Shown here: piece by piece, positions 17,884 to 27,494 of the stretch
How the letters are laid out: each line of letters opens with the position of its first letter
Numbering within the stretch: position 1 is the stretch's first letter
NCBI RefSeq assembly: GCF_900240245.1
Contig: NZ_OESQ01000001.1
Location: forward strand, 771,507-835,506
Direction: 5' to 3'
From: Lachnoclostridium edouardi
GTDB lineage: Bacteria; Bacillota; Clostridia; Lachnospirales; Lachnospiraceae
Length of the DNA: 64,000 bases
Program-made: the position numbers and the translations under genes
The notes under the pieces: generated by a model
Told to the model about the DNA's origin: nothing
What the model saw: the letters and a program-made list of their open reading frames with translations, nothing else
Databases searched by the model: none

Positions 17884-18816
17884 TCACGCCGGAGAATCTG
17901 CTGCTTTTTTCCTGAATTCCAGCACCTTAGACAAGGTAGGCATGGAGGGCTGTCCTCCCGGGCTTTGTACTGTAATAGCGCTGCACATGGAGGCTTGGGA
18001 AAGAATTTTAGAAAATTCCATGCCTTCAATGATTCCCCAGGCCAATCCTCCAATAAAGGAATCGCCTGCTCCTGTAGTCTCCACAGCTTTTACAGCATAT
18101 GCAGGACAAAACCATATATTTTCTCCCGCCCCAGCTACAGCCCCCTGGCTTCCTAAAGTGAAAATACAAGTATTTCCCAGCTTTCTGGCCAAACAAGCAG
18201 CAGCCTCTCCGGCTGAAACCTTATCCGTAATGCTTTTTCCTGTTAAAACCTCAGCTTCTACTTCATTGGCAACCACATAATCGCACTGTCTTAAAATATC
18301 TTCCTTTACAATTCCTGCCGGAGCTGTATTAAGAATAATCCGGCTTCCTCTTTTTTTAGCTGTTTCCACTGCATATTCAACAGTTTCCACAGGAATTTCC
18401 AGTTGAAGAATTACTACTGTGTTCTCATCCATAAAACAAGCGGCTTTTTCTACGTCGGCTTTAGATACCTTACTGTTGGCTCCCGGAACAATTCCTGCAT
18501 AAACGCTTCCGTCCTCTAATGCATATACCACGCCTAAACCAGTTTCCGTCTGATCCTTTTCCACCAATCTGGTATCCACTCCCGCCTCTTTTAATCCCTG
18601 AAGGAGAATTTCTCCTGAAAAATCCCGGCCTACTCTGCCTGCCATGTAAGTTTTTATGTTCAGCTTTCCGCACTGGGCGGCCTGATTTCCTCCTTTGCCG
18701 CCGCAGCAGCGGTCCGCCCCTTTACAGACATAGGTTTCCCCTTTTTCAGGAAGTCTTTCTGCATTCAAGATAATATCATAATTCAGGCTTCCGATTACCA
18801 GAACCTTCTTCTCCAT
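17884..18816 (-). CDS. PfkB family carbohydrate kinase (ribokinase-like)
   Basis: The protein is 310 aa with the PfkB N-terminal GG motif (GGKGGNQAAQCGKL) and the C-terminal catalytic motif ETTGAGDSFIGGLAWG, as in ribokinase. It phosphorylates a sugar taken up by the ABC transporter encoded upstream. The downstream ROK kinase gives the cluster two sugar kinases, so either two substrates or two steps are handled. Whether ribose is the substrate cannot be decided. Confidence 0.87.
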   Translation of the reverse strand: MEKKVLVIGSLNYDIILNAERLPEKGETYVCKGADRCCGGKGGNQAAQCGKLNIKTYMAGRVGRDFSGEILLQGLKEAGVDTRLVEKDQTETGLGVVYALEDGSVYAGIVPGANSKVSKADVEKAACFMDENTVVILQLEIPVETVEYAVETAKKRGSRIILNTAPAGIVKEDILRQCDYVVANEVEAEVLTGKSITDKVSAGEAAACLARKLGNTCIFTLGSQGAVAGAGENIWFCPAYAVKAVETTGAGDSFIGGLAWGIIEGMEFSKILSQASMCSAITVQSPGGQPSMPTLSKVLEFRKKAADSPA

Positions 18817-18843
18817 AATAGCTTCCTCTTTCTGCTGCTTTTC

Positions 18844-19845
18844 TTATGCCTTTGTCTTAGAAAAACGAGCTGACAGCTTGCTTTGAATCACCTCAAAATA
18901 AGCGGCAATAACAATAATAATACCAGTTACAATGTACTGCCAGAATGTGCTGACGCCTGTAATAATCAATCCGATTTTTAAGGCGGCTAAAAGCAGTGCT
19001 CCTAAAAATGTTCCCAGAATACTTCCCTTTCCTCCTGACATTCTGGTTCCTCCAATAGCTGAGGCTGCGATGGCGTCTAATTCATAGCCCTGGCCTGTAG
19101 CCGGCTCTCCTGTACCTAAATTGGCCAACATAATCATGCCTGCAAAGGCCACGCAAAATCCGCACATACAATAAGCTAAAATCTTTGTCCTGTCTACATT
19201 TACTCCGGAAAGCTTTGCCGCCTCCTCATTTCCGCCTACTGCAAACAGATAATTTCCAAATCTGGTTTTCTTTAACAGCACGTGAGCTACAATGGCAATG
19301 GCCAAAAGCACAAATATAGATACAGGCACATCTCCTATTACTTTAGCGCCTAATGCTTTTCTGTAGCTGTCAGGAATATTAAGCACAGGCCATCCTCCAG
19401 TTACAACATAAGCAATACCGCGGAATACACTCATGGTGCCTAAGGTGGCAATAAAAGGCTGCAGCTTCATTTTTGTAACAAGAAGGCCGTTGGCAGAGCC
19501 CATAACTGTTCCCAAAACCGCGCCTAAGGCAATGGCCGGAACAGGAGGAACCCCATGTACTGTCATCTGCCCTACAGCTACAATTACAATGGCAAATGTA
19601 CTTCCCACAGACAGGTCAATTCCGCCTGTAATAATGGCAAAAGTGATTCCAATAGCAATAATTCCGTTGATTGTGGCCTGTTTTACAATATCTACAAAGT
19701 TTCCTACTGTTACATAGGAAGAATCAATGGCTGCAAATATTACTATCATTACAAGAAGAGCTGCCAAAACCGCCAGCTCTCGGCTCATTCCCCCCAGCCA
19801 AAGGGAAAAACCTGATCTTTTTCTTTCACCGTTTTGTTCACTCAT
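18844..19845 (-). CDS. Ribose-type sugar ABC transporter permease
   Basis: The protein is 333 aa with about ten membrane helices and the RbsC/BPD_transp_2 landmarks TFAIITGGIDLSVGS, GLLVTKMKLQPFIATLGTM and ELDAIAASAIGGTRMSGGKG. The ATG at 19845 is eight bases after GGAGG and overlaps the end of the ATPase gene by eight bases, so the longer frame from 19866 is rejected. It forms the channel for the sugar bound by the lipoprotein encoded at 21428-22582. Confidence 0.92.
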   Translation of the reverse strand: MSEQNGERKRSGFSLWLGGMSRELAVLAALLVMIVIFAAIDSSYVTVGNFVDIVKQATINGIIAIGITFAIITGGIDLSVGSTFAIVIVAVGQMTVHGVPPVPAIALGAVLGTVMGSANGLLVTKMKLQPFIATLGTMSVFRGIAYVVTGGWPVLNIPDSYRKALGAKVIGDVPVSIFVLLAIAIVAHVLLKKTRFGNYLFAVGGNEEAAKLSGVNVDRTKILAYCMCGFCVAFAGMIMLANLGTGEPATGQGYELDAIAASAIGGTRMSGGKGSILGTFLGALLLAALKIGLIITGVSTFWQYIVTGIIIVIAAYFEVIQSKLSARFSKTKA

Positions 19846-21340
19846 CCTTTTTTCCTCCCATAGCAAAGTTTAAAATTGCCGGCTCTGTAAATTCTCCTCT
19901 CATTAGCTCCCCTGTTTTTCTTCCCTCGCACATAATAATAATCCTGTCGCTGATTCCCATAATTTCCGGAAGCTCAGAGGACACTACAATAATAGATTTC
20001 CCGCTGTGCACCAGCTCTTCCATTAATCTGTAAATTTCTGCTTTCGCCGCCACGTCCACGCCCTTTGTAGGCTCGTCGAAAATCAGAATATCTACATTTG
20101 TGGAAAGCCATCTGGCCAGAATAATTTTCTGCTGGTTTCCTCCAGACATATTCTGGGTCATATAATCTGGTCTTTTAGGGTTAATATTTAGCTCCTTTTC
20201 GTAGTGAACATAATTAGCCCGTTTTTTTCCATTATCAATAAAAAATCCTGTCATATATTTTTCCAGAGAAGATAAGGCGGTATTGTCAATGTTATTCATT
20301 ACATTTACAAAGCCCTGGGTTTTTCTTTCCTCCGGCAAAAGTCCGATTCCCCATTTTAGTCCATCCCTGGTGGTTTTAATATTTGCTTCTTTTCCTTTTA
20401 TCCAAACCTTTCCTGAGGTTTTCTGATCAGCCCCAAAAATAGCTCTCATAACCTCGGTTCTGCCTGCCCCCACCAGTCCGGCAAATCCTAAAATTTCCCC
20501 TTTGTGGAGGGAGAAATTAATATTTTCAAACACGCCTTTCCTGCTAAAGTCTTCCACCTTGAGAACAACTTCTTCCCCACAACAGCTTTCCTCCAGCCTG
20601 GAGGCCACTGCGTTAACGTCCCGGCCTACCATATGGCGGATTAAAGTACTTCTGTCTATGTCTGCCACGTTTAATGTGGTAATATATTCTCCGTCTCTTA
20701 ATATTGTGGCTCTGTCACAGATTCTGAATATTTCTTCCAATCTGTGACTTACATATAAAATAGTAATTCCCTCTGCCTTCAGCTCATTAATAATCCGGAA
20801 CAGGGCTTCTGTCTCGCTGGTTGTTAAAGAGGCAGTGGGCTCGTCCAGGGAAATTACTTTCGCATGGTGGAAAAGCGCCTTTGCAATGGCTAACATCTGC
20901 ATTTGTCCTGCAGTTAGTTTTCCTGCGTTGTCTTCAGCCCGGAACTCACAATTTAATTTATTTAATATTTCATTTACTGTGCAGTTCAGCTTTTTGTAGT
21001 CAACCATACCGCCTTTACATGGTTCGTAGCCTAAAGTAATATTCTGCCCCACCGTCAGGTCTCTTACTACGTTAACCTCCTGGTGTACCTTTACAATCCC
21101 TCCTTTTGTAATCGCCTCGTTGGGATTTTTAAATACTACCTTTTTACCTTCCAGCCACACTTCTCCCTCATATTCCTGGTAAACTCCATGAAGAATATTC
21201 AAAAGCGTAGATTTTCCGGCTCCATTTTCTCCTAAAAGAGCGTGAACCTCTCCTTTTCCAACATAAAAGCTAATGTCCTTTAATACCTTTACCCCGGAAA
21301 ACTGTTTTTCAATATGCTTAAAATCAATTACATGATCCAT
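19838..21340 (-). CDS. Ribose-type sugar ABC transporter ATP-binding protein
   Basis: The protein is 500 aa with two ABC domains in tandem, as in RbsA: Walker A GENGAGKST in the first, LTAGQMQM and SLDEPTASL following; the second has the degenerate GLVGAGRTE, then MSGGNQQK and FDEPTKGVD. The start at 21340 (MDHVIDF) has AAAGGGGA upstream; the longer frame from 21373 lacks a good site. A hairpin separates it from the binding-protein gene. Confidence 0.93.
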   Translation of the reverse strand: MDHVIDFKHIEKQFSGVKVLKDISFYVGKGEVHALLGENGAGKSTLLNILHGVYQEYEGEVWLEGKKVVFKNPNEAITKGGIVKVHQEVNVVRDLTVGQNITLGYEPCKGGMVDYKKLNCTVNEILNKLNCEFRAEDNAGKLTAGQMQMLAIAKALFHHAKVISLDEPTASLTTSETEALFRIINELKAEGITILYVSHRLEEIFRICDRATILRDGEYITTLNVADIDRSTLIRHMVGRDVNAVASRLEESCCGEEVVLKVEDFSRKGVFENINFSLHKGEILGFAGLVGAGRTEVMRAIFGADQKTSGKVWIKGKEANIKTTRDGLKWGIGLLPEERKTQGFVNVMNNIDNTALSSLEKYMTGFFIDNGKKRANYVHYEKELNINPKRPDYMTQNMSGGNQQKIILARWLSTNVDILIFDEPTKGVDVAAKAEIYRLMEELVHSGKSIIVVSSELPEIMGISDRIIIMCEGRKTGELMRGEFTEPAILNFAMGGKKDE

Positions 21341-21363
21341 ATACAGATCCCCTTTACAAAGAC

Positions 21364-21406
21364 GGGACTGCAAAGGCCGTCCATGGCGGAACGCCTCTAC
21401 AGTCCC
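21364..21406 (-). terminator. Intercistronic hairpin between binding-protein and ATPase genes
   Basis: GGGACTG (21364-21370) pairs with CAGTCCC (21400-21406), with a second small stem GGCG-ttc-CGCC inside the loop. No U-tract follows in the reading direction. It is more likely an RNA-stabilising or partial-termination structure that favours the binding protein. Confidence 0.5.
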
Positions 21407-21427
21407 TTGTTTTCATTACAGCACCCT

Positions 21428-22582
21428 TTATTTTGCGTATTCTGTCGGTACCCAATTAATAATTTCTGTAGCCGGCGTGTCTACATTCTCGCTGTCAATT
21501 AATGCCTGAGGTGTCCAGATGACTCTTGGAAGCTCCTGTCCTGCCAGCTCTCTGAATGCGCACTCTAATGCAATCTGAGCCTTATAGAATGGGAATGAGT
21601 CAATAGTAGCGCTTAATTCGCCTTTTCTAATAGAATCGTAAGCTTCCCCGATTCCATCTACGCCTACAACTAAAATATCTTTTTCAGATTCCTTTACTGC
21701 CTCCACAACGCCTAAAGCCATACCGTCGTTGTTACAGAAAATAGCTTTTAAATCAGGATAGTTTTTCAGCCATGTTTCTGTCAGCTCTTTTGCCTTATTT
21801 CTGTCCCAGTCAGCATTCTGCTTTGCAACAATTTCAATACCAGGAGCATTTTCAGCCATCCAGTTCTCAAAGCCCTCTGTTCTCTGTCTTGCTGCAAATG
21901 CCTTAGGCATACCGATTACAATAGCTACCTGGCCTTCTCCGCCTAATTTTTCAGCAATCCACTCTGCCGCCAGCTCTCCGTTCTGATCTGCTTTTGGTCC
22001 TACAAAATTAGGAGCATTGGCAATTAAACCATCGTTTACATTCAGCACAGGAATATTCTTTTCTAAAGCGCTTTCCACTCCAGGCACCAGGTTTCCGTCA
22101 GAAATAGGTGACAGTAAAAGAGCAGAATACTTTTTATTAATCATATTGTTTACAATAGCCAGCTGGCCCTGCTCGTCATTTTCATCTAAAGCTGCCTGCA
22201 CGTCTACAGTTACCGAAATTCCGGCTTCTCCTGCCAGCTTTGCGCCTTCTTCATAACCTTCCTTTAATGTGCGCCAATATTCATTCTGGAACTGCTTTGC
22301 CACTGCGCCGATTGTCAGATCGCCTTCCGGCACAGGCACTGCCTCGCCAAATTCTTCTCTGATCTGCTCAATAGAAACTCCGGCCTCCTTATCAGGGTTA
22401 AAGCCCTGGCTTTCTGTCTCTGCTTCCCCAGTCTCCTCTTTGCTTTCTCCTGGGTTAACGCTTTCTGAGGCCTCTGTTTTACCTGCCTCTGTTGTCTGAG
22501 TCTGTCCTCCGCCGCTGCACCCTGTCATTAAAGCTCCTGCAACTGCTGCCCCTAATAAAAGTCCCAATACTCGTTTTCTCAT
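21428..22582 (-). CDS. Sugar ABC transporter substrate-binding lipoprotein
   Basis: The protein is 384 aa with a lipoprotein signal (lipobox GALMTGC), a Gly/Thr/Glu-rich linker, then a periplasmic-binding-protein-4 type (RbsB-like) fold: IGAVAKQFQNEYWRTLKEG, NNMINKKYSALLLSP, IFCNNDGMALGVVEAVK, VGVDGIGEA. It captures a sugar outside the cell for the adjacent permease and ATPase. The terminal WTPQALIDSENVDT is typical of the family. The sugar is unknown. Confidence 0.92.
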   Translation of the reverse strand: MRKRVLGLLLGAAVAGALMTGCSGGGQTQTTEAGKTEASESVNPGESKEETGEAETESQGFNPDKEAGVSIEQIREEFGEAVPVPEGDLTIGAVAKQFQNEYWRTLKEGYEEGAKLAGEAGISVTVDVQAALDENDEQGQLAIVNNMINKKYSALLLSPISDGNLVPGVESALEKNIPVLNVNDGLIANAPNFVGPKADQNGELAAEWIAEKLGGEGQVAIVIGMPKAFAARQRTEGFENWMAENAPGIEIVAKQNADWDRNKAKELTETWLKNYPDLKAIFCNNDGMALGVVEAVKESEKDILVVGVDGIGEAYDSIRKGELSATIDSFPFYKAQIALECAFRELAGQELPRVIWTPQALIDSENVDTPATEIINWVPTEYAK

Positions 22583-22605
22583 TTTTTCCTCCTTAAATAT
22601 GTATA

Positions 22606-23547
22606 TTATTTTTTTGCTAAAAGCATATCTAATACCAGCTTCTGAGACTGTACCCCGTCCTGCTGCTTAATAACCTTTTCTACCTGATCCATGCCATATT
22701 GATCTATTGCATCTGAAAGCTTTTGAAAAGTCTTTATATTCGCTTCCACTTCCTCTTTTGCTTCCTCCCTTACGGGGAATGAATCAAAGAATATAACGCC
22801 GTCATAATTATATTTTTTTAAATAATAAACAAATTCCAAAGCCTGAGGAATTGTAACAGAGCCAAAGATTAAACCGTTGTCCAGCTCTCCATATCCGTCG
22901 TTCATATGCAGGCCATAAAGCTTGTGGTCTTTTGCCGCCAGAACCAAAGAATATGCAGGATTTTCTCTTTTCATCAGCATATGGCAGTAATCTAAGGTAA
23001 GACCTATATTAGGTTTGTTCACCTCTTTTACAACCTGAAGGCTTAATCCGATTCCGTCTACCATAGAATAGGCTCTTGGCTCGCAGGGCTTATATTCAAT
23101 ACTGATTTTAATTCCTTTTGGTTCCGCATACTCTGCTACTTTCCGAAAAGAATCTACAATAATGTTCCAGTTTCTTTCATAATCTACCTGGAAAGGATAA
23201 TCAAATCCGTCGTATCCCAGCCAAATTGTCACTACAGAACCGCCTAAAGCACAGCAGGCGTCTACTGCCTCCAGACATAATTTTACTGCTTCCTCCCCTC
23301 GTCCTTCTTTAGGATTTGTAAATTCCCCATCTACAAACTGCTCTCCTCTAAATCGTAAAGCTACTCCATTCACCTTCAGATCACCCATATGTTTTTTAAT
23401 TTCATCCAGATCATACCCAACAACATGTTCCGGATAATTAAACTCCAGGTGAGTGATTCCTTCCATTTTCCGGTACTCATCTATGGTCTGCAGCAGATCA
23501 TATTTTCCTTTAAAGATAAAAGAATTCATTCTTCCAGAAAATTTCAT
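22606..23547 (-). CDS. Sugar phosphate isomerase/epimerase (xylose-isomerase-like TIM barrel)
   Basis: The protein is 313 aa in the AP endonuclease 2 / ketose 3-epimerase fold: THLEFNYPEH, IKISIEYKPCEPR (metal Glu), NIGLTLDYCHMLM (metal Asp and His) and LYGLHMNDGYGELDNGL (metal residues). Such enzymes epimerise or isomerise free or phosphorylated ketoses. It is the first gene of the sugar operon, directly after its promoter. With an AlsK-like kinase in the cluster, a rare-hexose role is plausible but inferred. Confidence 0.85.
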   Translation of the reverse strand: MKFSGRMNSFIFKGKYDLLQTIDEYRKMEGITHLEFNYPEHVVGYDLDEIKKHMGDLKVNGVALRFRGEQFVDGEFTNPKEGRGEEAVKLCLEAVDACCALGGSVVTIWLGYDGFDYPFQVDYERNWNIIVDSFRKVAEYAEPKGIKISIEYKPCEPRAYSMVDGIGLSLQVVKEVNKPNIGLTLDYCHMLMKRENPAYSLVLAAKDHKLYGLHMNDGYGELDNGLIFGSVTIPQALEFVYYLKKYNYDGVIFFDSFPVREEAKEEVEANIKTFQKLSDAIDQYGMDQVEKVIKQQDGVQSQKLVLDMLLAKK

Positions 23548-23579
23548 TTTTTGTCACCTTCTTTCAAGTTGTTGGTTAT

Positions 23580-23608
23580 AATATACATTGCTTTTCAAAT
23601 TATGTCAA
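23580..23608 (-). promoter_or_regulatory. Strong promoter of the sugar operon
   Basis: On the minus strand TTGACA (23608-23603), a 17-base spacer and TATATT (23585-23580), about 33 bases before the epimerase start. Confidence 0.7.
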
Positions 23609-23674
23609 TATTTTTCATATATAAAATATAAAAAAAGAACTTTTTTCACATATTTTCATTTTTATCATCAAAAC

Positions 23675-23718
23675 AGCCATAGAATCTACCTATCTAAGAA
23701 TAGCTGGATTCTATGGCT
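23675..23718. terminator. Long inverted repeat, possible terminator
   Basis: AGCCATAGAATC (23675-23686) and GATTCTATGGCT (23707-23718) are perfect 12-base complements. Read on the minus strand it is followed by GTTTTG and could end the transcript of the CmpB gene about 320 bases upstream. Confidence 0.5.
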
Positions 23719-24038
23719 ATCATTTTCCATTTTATTAAAAATATTCATCCTTCTTCTGTTAGTGAGCAAAAAAGCTGACTAACAGTGGCATTTATCTGAT
23801 GATCTACACCGTCACAGCAAGCTATGCGCTATGTAACTAGGCAGATATAGGAAGCTTACAACAGCCATGTTATTATTACAACATTTAACCTCTAAGATAA
23901 AAGCCGGGGGAATATAAGTATTGTTAATGAAAAATTGGCTCAAACTATAAAAAAGAGCATTTTATGATGAATACTATTAAGTTATATAAGGTAATACCGG
24001 CGAATACCATCAGTGTACAAAGAAACAGCTATTATTAT
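23719..24038. other. Gene-poor stretch
   Basis: No convincing gene. A second inverted repeat, CTGTTAGT (23756-23763) with ACTAACAG (23778-23785), is present; it has no T-tract. The remaining sequence is A/T-rich and I see nothing recognisable. Confidence 0.4.
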
Positions 24039-25331
24039 TTACTCTACACGAATTGCATTAGGGTAAATCTGCCTCAGCCGCTCATCGCTAAATTTCTGGT
24101 CCATAATTACCTGCCAAGTCTTTTCCGCTTCAATCCCGCTGCTTCTCTGGCTACTTCTGACAAGGGCCAAAAAAGATACTGTCATATTACAGCACATGAA
24201 TACAATCAAAATCCATGTGACGATCTTACCTGCTTTTTCTGGGATCTTTTCAATCCATGCAGATAATTTAGGATACAGTGCCTTAAACCATACAACAGCT
24301 GCAATTCCCCAAAAAAAGCAATACAGAAGATTAATACGTCCTCCAAGATTAAAAGGAATTTTACTGTAATCCCAAAAGACTGTCCCAAACATCTTCTCAG
24401 AAAGAACACTACACAGATATTCGTATACTCCTCCTAAAACTGTTCCCATGATAAATAAAAATCTGTCGGTCCTGTTTCTGTACTTATAAAGCAGAACAGT
24501 TACCGCCGCCACAGCGAATCCCCAGACAATACTAAATGGTCCCCAGACCACGCTACTACGGCTCATCCAGACTCCAGCACTAATACGACAAAAAATTGTT
24601 TCTGTAATATCCCCCAAAAAAGAACCAATAAAAAATAAAAGCATAATTTTATAAAAACTGCAGCCTGCAGCAAAACTTTTCACCTTATTCTGGGTTTTTA
24701 CCTGATTATCTGTTTTGGGATAAGCCCTCTGAATTCGTCCGTTTACCCAATGGTACAATTTTTTTTCTAAGCCAACACTAATACTGGAAAACCAAGAATC
24801 AATGGACTCCCATTGTTCGATCTTCCTGCTTTTTCCAGTAATAATAAACATAGTTGCCACTATATCAAGGCTCAATCCAGTCATTAAGACCCAGATAACA
24901 ACGCTTTCCACATTACGGGGAAGTATATGGAAAATTTGAAGAAACAAGCTGTTTCCCCATTTCATAGAAACTACGCCCAAAAGGCCCCAAAGAACTGAAA
25001 TAGGAAGACAGATGTAACCATCTAAGTTCCATTTTATATGTGAATAGTCCCACCACCTTTCATGATACAATTTCTCCAGCATATGACCTGCGATCCATTC
25101 TACCAGCGTTGCCAATATCGCAGAACTTACAAAAAGCCAAAATCCTGTTAATTCCTGACCTGCAAAGGCAATTACTACTGCTGTAATGCCATAAATAATA
25201 CAAAACGGACTGTTTACCAGGCCTCGGTTTACAAAGCGCCGATGAACGATAGCCCCATGAATAGTCTCCAATACCCAGCCTAAAAAGGAATACACAAAAA
25301 ACAACCATATTAACTCATATCCAATTTTCAT
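24039..25331 (-). CDS. CmpB-type membrane protein, internally duplicated
   Basis: The protein is 430 aa with about ten hydrophobic helices. The N-terminal half (1-~170) has the family signature FLGWVLETIHG, RRFVNRGLVNSP and WWDYS-x-x-K-x-NLDGYICL. A second, weaker copy is at ~230-400 (FLGDITETIF, FWDYSKIPFNLGGRINL). This family is annotated as a putative ABC transporter permease, but no ATPase is nearby and the function is unknown. The gene starts four bases after the stop of the YARHG lipoprotein gene, so both are one operon. Confidence 0.8.
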   Translation of the reverse strand: MKIGYELIWLFFVYSFLGWVLETIHGAIVHRRFVNRGLVNSPFCIIYGITAVVIAFAGQELTGFWLFVSSAILATLVEWIAGHMLEKLYHERWWDYSHIKWNLDGYICLPISVLWGLLGVVSMKWGNSLFLQIFHILPRNVESVVIWVLMTGLSLDIVATMFIITGKSRKIEQWESIDSWFSSISVGLEKKLYHWVNGRIQRAYPKTDNQVKTQNKVKSFAAGCSFYKIMLLFFIGSFLGDITETIFCRISAGVWMSRSSVVWGPFSIVWGFAVAAVTVLLYKYRNRTDRFLFIMGTVLGGVYEYLCSVLSEKMFGTVFWDYSKIPFNLGGRINLLYCFFWGIAAVVWFKALYPKLSAWIEKIPEKAGKIVTWILIVFMCCNMTVSFLALVRSSQRSSGIEAEKTWQVIMDQKFSDERLRQIYPNAIRVE

Positions 25332-25335
25332 TATC

Positions 25336-26847
25336 TTAATCTCCTAAAGAATATAAAACCAGTATATGACCTCTCCCGTCGTGAATCATCCAGTTTCCTG
25401 AATAAAAACCTGATTCATCTGAATTTGCTTCTGGAACTGTCATCTCCACCTGCTTCTTAGACGCATCAGCGACAGTCACGTCGGCTCCTGTTACAGCCCT
25501 CTTAACCACCCAGATGTCGCCTTCATAAACAGGTTTCATAATGGTATCGTCGCTTGCCTGCCACAGTTCACAGAAACCTGTTTTATAATTATACCAGACC
25601 CCGATATCTGGATTTCTATTTTCCTCTCTTTTTTCTCCCTTCTCATATAAAAAATATCCGTTTTCTTTGTCATATTCCAGTATCTTCGTTTCTCCTGTCA
25701 ATTCATCTGTAACCAGCTCTGCCTGCCCTCCATTTTTTACATCCTCCCATTGACTGTAAGTCATAGTGACAGGCAGGTAAACTCTTCCCGGCCCTACCCA
25801 AAATTCTCCCATATCCTTTGCTTCCTTCAGGTTCACTGTAATACCTGTTTCCCTATTTTTATCCAGGAAATCTAAATACGGCGCAGGTTCTGTTCCGTCC
25901 GGCCCTTGAAATGCTCCTTGCGTCCTGCTGCTGTATGGCGTCTTTTCCAGTTCCTGAATCAACTGAATATTAGCACGCTCAATTTCTGTCAGAACGCTGT
26001 CAGAAAAATCGGAAGGCTCTGTATTTGCCGTGTACCAAAAACGGTTATCAAAATATTCCTGAAGCACAGGATCATTAAACTTTCTTCCATGAAAAGCATA
26101 AATTGAATTGCGCATAATTCCCAATACTTCTGTAGGCAGATAGCTAAGTTCCACGCTGGAAAAATACCGTTCTGTCAGTTCTATCTCATCATAAGCACTG
26201 CCTGGATAGTAAATCCCTTCAAAGATTTCATTGCCTTTCACCTGAATTCTGGAAATTTCAGCATTATCTTCCCTCCCAAATGAAATCTCTATATTCTGCT
26301 GCAATGTATTAGTAAGCTCTCCTTCCCAGTAATCCCGGATTTCTAAAACTGGATTATAAATATTTTTTTCCGGTTCCACAGAAACCTTTGCAGAAGCTGA
26401 AATACCTCCTGTACCTCCTGTAGTTTCATCACCTGGATGAATCACAGAAAAAAAGATACTCATATTTTCTTCTTCCAGCATATCCCCTTCCCCATTAGTA
26501 TCTACATATATATTAAGCATTGTGTTAATATCGCCTGATTTATAAAAACTTTCCACCAAAAGTTCAGAACCTAATCCCAGATCACTAAGAACAGAAACCC
26601 TGGGGCGGTCCTTCTCCTGAAGTATATAACGGCTGTTTAGCTCTGCCTCTGAAGATTCTTTCACTTCCTGTTCCTCTGTTTGAGATTCATTTCCCTCTTT
26701 TTTTGTTTCTGATTCTATTTCTGATTCTACTTCCGTTTCTGTTTTTATCTCTGTTGCTACTTCTGTTCCTGGTGTCTGACAAGCCCCTAGAAGTATACTG
26801 ATTCCTACTGCTGCCGCCCCATATCTTAATTTCTTTTTCATTTTCAT
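25336..26847 (-). CDS. YARHG-domain lipoprotein
   Basis: The protein is 503 aa with a lipoprotein signal (lipobox LLGAC) and a Thr/Glu-rich linker (~25-70) made of repeated ES/ET motifs. The middle segment NSIYAFHGRKFNDP, ending EYFDNRFWYTA, matches the extracellular YARHG domain. It is an outer-surface protein of unknown ligand. The first ATG (26847) is very close to GAGAGGAT; the second (26841) has better spacing. It is the upstream partner of the CmpB-type gene. Confidence 0.75.
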   Translation of the reverse strand: MKMKKKLRYGAAAVGISILLGACQTPGTEVATEIKTETEVESEIESETKKEGNESQTEEQEVKESSEAELNSRYILQEKDRPRVSVLSDLGLGSELLVESFYKSGDINTMLNIYVDTNGEGDMLEEENMSIFFSVIHPGDETTGGTGGISASAKVSVEPEKNIYNPVLEIRDYWEGELTNTLQQNIEISFGREDNAEISRIQVKGNEIFEGIYYPGSAYDEIELTERYFSSVELSYLPTEVLGIMRNSIYAFHGRKFNDPVLQEYFDNRFWYTANTEPSDFSDSVLTEIERANIQLIQELEKTPYSSRTQGAFQGPDGTEPAPYLDFLDKNRETGITVNLKEAKDMGEFWVGPGRVYLPVTMTYSQWEDVKNGGQAELVTDELTGETKILEYDKENGYFLYEKGEKREENRNPDIGVWYNYKTGFCELWQASDDTIMKPVYEGDIWVVKRAVTGADVTVADASKKQVEMTVPEANSDESGFYSGNWMIHDGRGHILVLYSLGD

Positions 26848-27225
26848 ATCCTCTCTGAACTTACCATCAGGGTACAGGTTGATTACCCCCTGTGCGCTGA
26901 TGGCATCATTGATGGTTACGTAAAAATCTTACCAGATTTGTCTGTTATTTACAATAATAGATAAACCTATGTATTTTTTTCCTCTCCAGATTATCTGCTG
27001 CAATTTATCCTAGTTGTGTCAGAAATCATTTATGGCCATATACCATATATAGGTATTACATGATAGTCGGATAGTTATTCAATAGAAAATATCTATCCGG
27101 TTTTTCTATTGTCTGAAAGGAAATTTATAAGGAAAATTTCCATGAAATTCCTATTGAAATCATCAAATGAAACTTCTTTTAAAAAGAGATATAGTACTCT
27201 CAGGAAAGGAGGAGAAATTACATTT
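26848..27225. other. A/T-rich intergenic region with one hairpin
   Basis: The only clear structure is CGGATAG (27068-27074) pairing with CTATCCG (27093-27099), followed by GTTTTTC, a terminator-like hairpin on the plus strand about 120 bases before the Mor-like gene. It could be an attenuator or the end of an unseen transcript. The frame of the Mor-like gene stays open back to a TTG at 27109, but that TTG has no ribosome site. Confidence 0.45.
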
Positions 27226-27483
27226 GTGAAAAACATAAACGTCAAATCTCAGGATTTGGTTGGTATCTATGGGGAGTTGGCGGAGATTATAGGAATTGAT
27301 AATGTAATTATCATATATGAACATTTTAAGGGACAGCAAGTATCTTTTCCTACCCGCCTATACTCAAAGGATTTTATTGTAGGGCAGGCTGTCTCTGATA
27401 AATCACAGCCGATCAAAAAGCTGGCAACGCAGTATGGTTATTCTGAACGGCGATTGCGGCAGATTATACAAGAGAAAAAGTAA
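27226..27483 (+). CDS. Mor-like small transcriptional regulator
   Basis: The protein is 85 aa from a GTG 13 bases after AGGAGG. The sequence DLVGIYGELAEIIGIDNVI, then YEHFKGQQVSFPTRLYSKDF, and a C-terminal helix-turn-helix (IKKLATQYGYSERRLRQII) resemble the Mor transcription activator family found in phages and mobile elements. It heads a row of four small genes. The family call is moderate; the start is uncertain. Confidence 0.6.
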   Translation: MKNINVKSQDLVGIYGELAEIIGIDNVIIIYEHFKGQQVSFPTRLYSKDFIVGQAVSDKSQPIKKLATQYGYSERRLRQIIQEKK

Positions 27484-27494
27484 AGGGGAATATT

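Noticed and set aside
23964..24266. 100-codon frame on the plus strand
   Set aside because: It overlaps the end of the CmpB-type gene, has no ribosome site, and the composition does not look coding.
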